Shown piece by piece: positions 21,285 to 21,910 of a stretch of DNA of 21,910 nt. Every line of letters begins with the position of its first letter. Position 1 is the stretch's first letter. The notes beneath the pieces were generated by a model. It searched no databases and was not told where the DNA came from. It saw only the letters and a list, made by a program, of their open reading frames with translations. This DNA comes from CAYRQF01 sp964615845 (GTDB lineage Bacteria; Patescibacteriota; Minisyncoccia; Phycocordibacterales; CSBR16-119). The translations under genes were made by a program, and so were the position numbers. Location: contig CAZTRC010000009.1 in assembly GCA_964615845.1 (NCBI GenBank), positions 1 to 21,910 of the forward strand. Direction: 5' to 3'.

Positions 21285-21581
21285 ATGTTAAAAATCAGGT
21301 TACAAAGGACAGGTCGCGTGAATAACCCCTCTTTCCGAGTGGTTGTCGGCGAACATACTAATTCCGCCCAAAGCGGTAAATTTGTCGAAGTCCTCGGATC
21401 ATACGATCCAAAGGCTGGCACAATGCAGGTCAAATCTGACCGGGTAAAATATTGGATTAGTAAGGGCGCTCAGGCCTCCGGCACAGTCCACAACTTCCTC
21501 GTGGACCAGAAAATCGTTGACGGCAAGAAGAAGAATGTCTTACCGAAAAAGACGAAGCAAGTAAAGAAAGAAACTAAATAA
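21285..21581 (+). CDS. rpsP: 30S ribosomal protein S16
   Basis: S16 is a small-subunit protein needed for 30S assembly. The 98 residues start MLKIRLQRTGRVNNPSFRVVV and contain the family core GSYDPKAGTMQVKSDRVKYW, then a GAQASGTVHNFL segment, with a Lys-rich tail (KKTKQVKKETK). The start at 21285 fits the S16 N-terminus and the promoter; in-frame sequence upstream is the terminator and promoter. In many bacteria rpsP is followed by khpA, rimM and trmD; here khpA follows but is separated by a terminator and a new promoter. Confidence 0.97.
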   Translation: MLKIRLQRTGRVNNPSFRVVVGEHTNSAQSGKFVEVLGSYDPKAGTMQVKSDRVKYWISKGAQASGTVHNFLVDQKIVDGKKKNVLPKKTKQVKKETK

Positions 21582-21657
21582 AAACACCGGAATAATTTTC
21601 TCCCTCCTAACCTACCCATGCCAAATGGTCGAAAATTACTCCGGTGTTTTTATTTTG
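21581..21657 (+). terminator. Large-loop terminator after rpsP
   Basis: A 20-bp stem with one mismatch (21581-21600 with 21631-21650; aaaacaccgg pairs with ccggtgtttt) closes a 30-base pyrimidine-rich loop and runs into a T tract (21647-21657). The loop holds ccctcctaa and a small ccat / atgg hairpin. The loop is much larger than in the other terminators here. Confidence 0.8.
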
Positions 21658-21690
21658 CAAAAAGCCCTGGTTTGAGTTAAAATATTTCGA
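21655..21690 (+). promoter_or_regulatory. khpA promoter
   Basis: -35 TTGCAA (21655-21660), a 17-base spacer, and -10 TAAAAT (21678-21683). The predicted start near 21690 gives a leader of about 50 bases, the longest in the window. Confidence 0.6.
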
Positions 21691-21740
21691 GCAGTATTTG
21701 TCGTAAATCTGCATGATTAGAAAACTTAGAAATGAATACT

Positions 21741-21910
21741 ATGGAAAGAGATCAAGAATTTCTTGAATATTTGGTAAAAGGGCTAGTCGATCATCCGGCT
21801 GACGTGAAGATCGATCGCAAAGTCGACGAAATGGGCGTACTTCTCACTTTGTCCGTCAACGGCGAAGACATGGGCAAGATCATCGGCCGCCAAGGCAATA
21901 CCGCCAAGGC
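21741..21910 (+). CDS. khpA: KH-domain RNA-binding protein KhpA (YlqC family), 5' part
   Basis: The gene runs off the window end; 56 complete residues are visible. They start MERDQEFLEYLVKGLVDHPA, then DVKIDRKVDEMGVLLTLSV, then the KH signature GKIIGRQGNTAK with the GxxG loop GRQG. KhpA is a roughly 80-residue RNA chaperone that pairs with KhpB (Jag) and affects translation and cell division in Gram-positive bacteria. Its place after rpsP is the usual order. The ATG at 21741 fits the family N-terminus; an in-frame ATG at 21732 (adding MNT) is an alternative. No Shine-Dalgarno sequence is visible before either. Confidence 0.92.
   Translation, partial: MERDQEFLEYLVKGLVDHPADVKIDRKVDEMGVLLTLSVNGEDMGKIIGRQGNTAK

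Noticed and set aside
1..21910. UGA recoding as glycine, as in some Patescibacteria lineages
   Set aside because: No conserved gene contains in-frame TGA, and two genes end with TGA where a full-length product and terminator fit.

Overview
The window looks like a piece of chromosome from a Patescibacteria (Candidate Phyla Radiation) bacterium, most like the Parcubacteria group. This is an inference from compact housekeeping enzymes, fused or shortened versions of universal proteins, an L32 that starts MVVRMRHTR, no Shine-Dalgarno sequence at the predicted starts (one weak exception), and extended -10 promoters that place transcription starts on or next to the start codon. The standard code fits: every long frame ends in TAA, TAG or TGA, with no sign of recoded TGA.

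Layout. (1) 1-948 is the 3' end of a secreted protein with an Ig-like region and two peptidoglycan-binding domains. (2) 1020-3373 holds a membrane-anchored helical protein of unknown function and a short phenylalanyl-tRNA synthetase that joins the PheS catalytic core to the FDX-ACB domain normally found at the end of PheT. (3) 3467-8621 is a surface-protein island. A seven-bladed propeller and Cys-repeat membrane protein (4452-7526) is flanked by two secreted proteins of strongly Bacteroidota-like design, both ending in what look like type IX secretion sorting domains. (4) 8772-11142 is gyrB plus a small downstream gene. (5) 11149-15609 is an information-processing block: a small helical protein (minus), rpmF (L32), a NusB-Nudix fusion, rnc (RNase III), and an SMC ATPase of 744 residues with no recognisable hinge. 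(6) 15665-16324 (minus) is an orphan, very basic protein with its own consensus promoter. (7) 16431-20882 (minus) is a two-gene operon: RNase R, then a triple fusion of an S11 D,D-carboxypeptidase, a CapA-type metallophosphatase domain and a VanY/M15 D,D-carboxypeptidase. (8) 20937-21910 holds a small orphan gene, rpsP (S16) and the start of khpA (KH-domain RNA-binding protein).

How the parts fit. Most genes concern translation, RNA processing and chromosome maintenance (pheS-like, rpmF, nusB, rnc, rnr, rpsP, khpA, gyrB, smc). The rest build the cell surface: peptidoglycan binding and trimming, and large adhesin-like proteins. The themes most worth pursuing are domain fusion and reduction in essential proteins, leaderless promoters, and surface genes that look borrowed from Bacteroidota, possibly a host or neighbour lineage. 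No tRNA, rRNA, CRISPR array, transposase or phage gene was seen, and no intergenic stretch exceeds about 150 bases.
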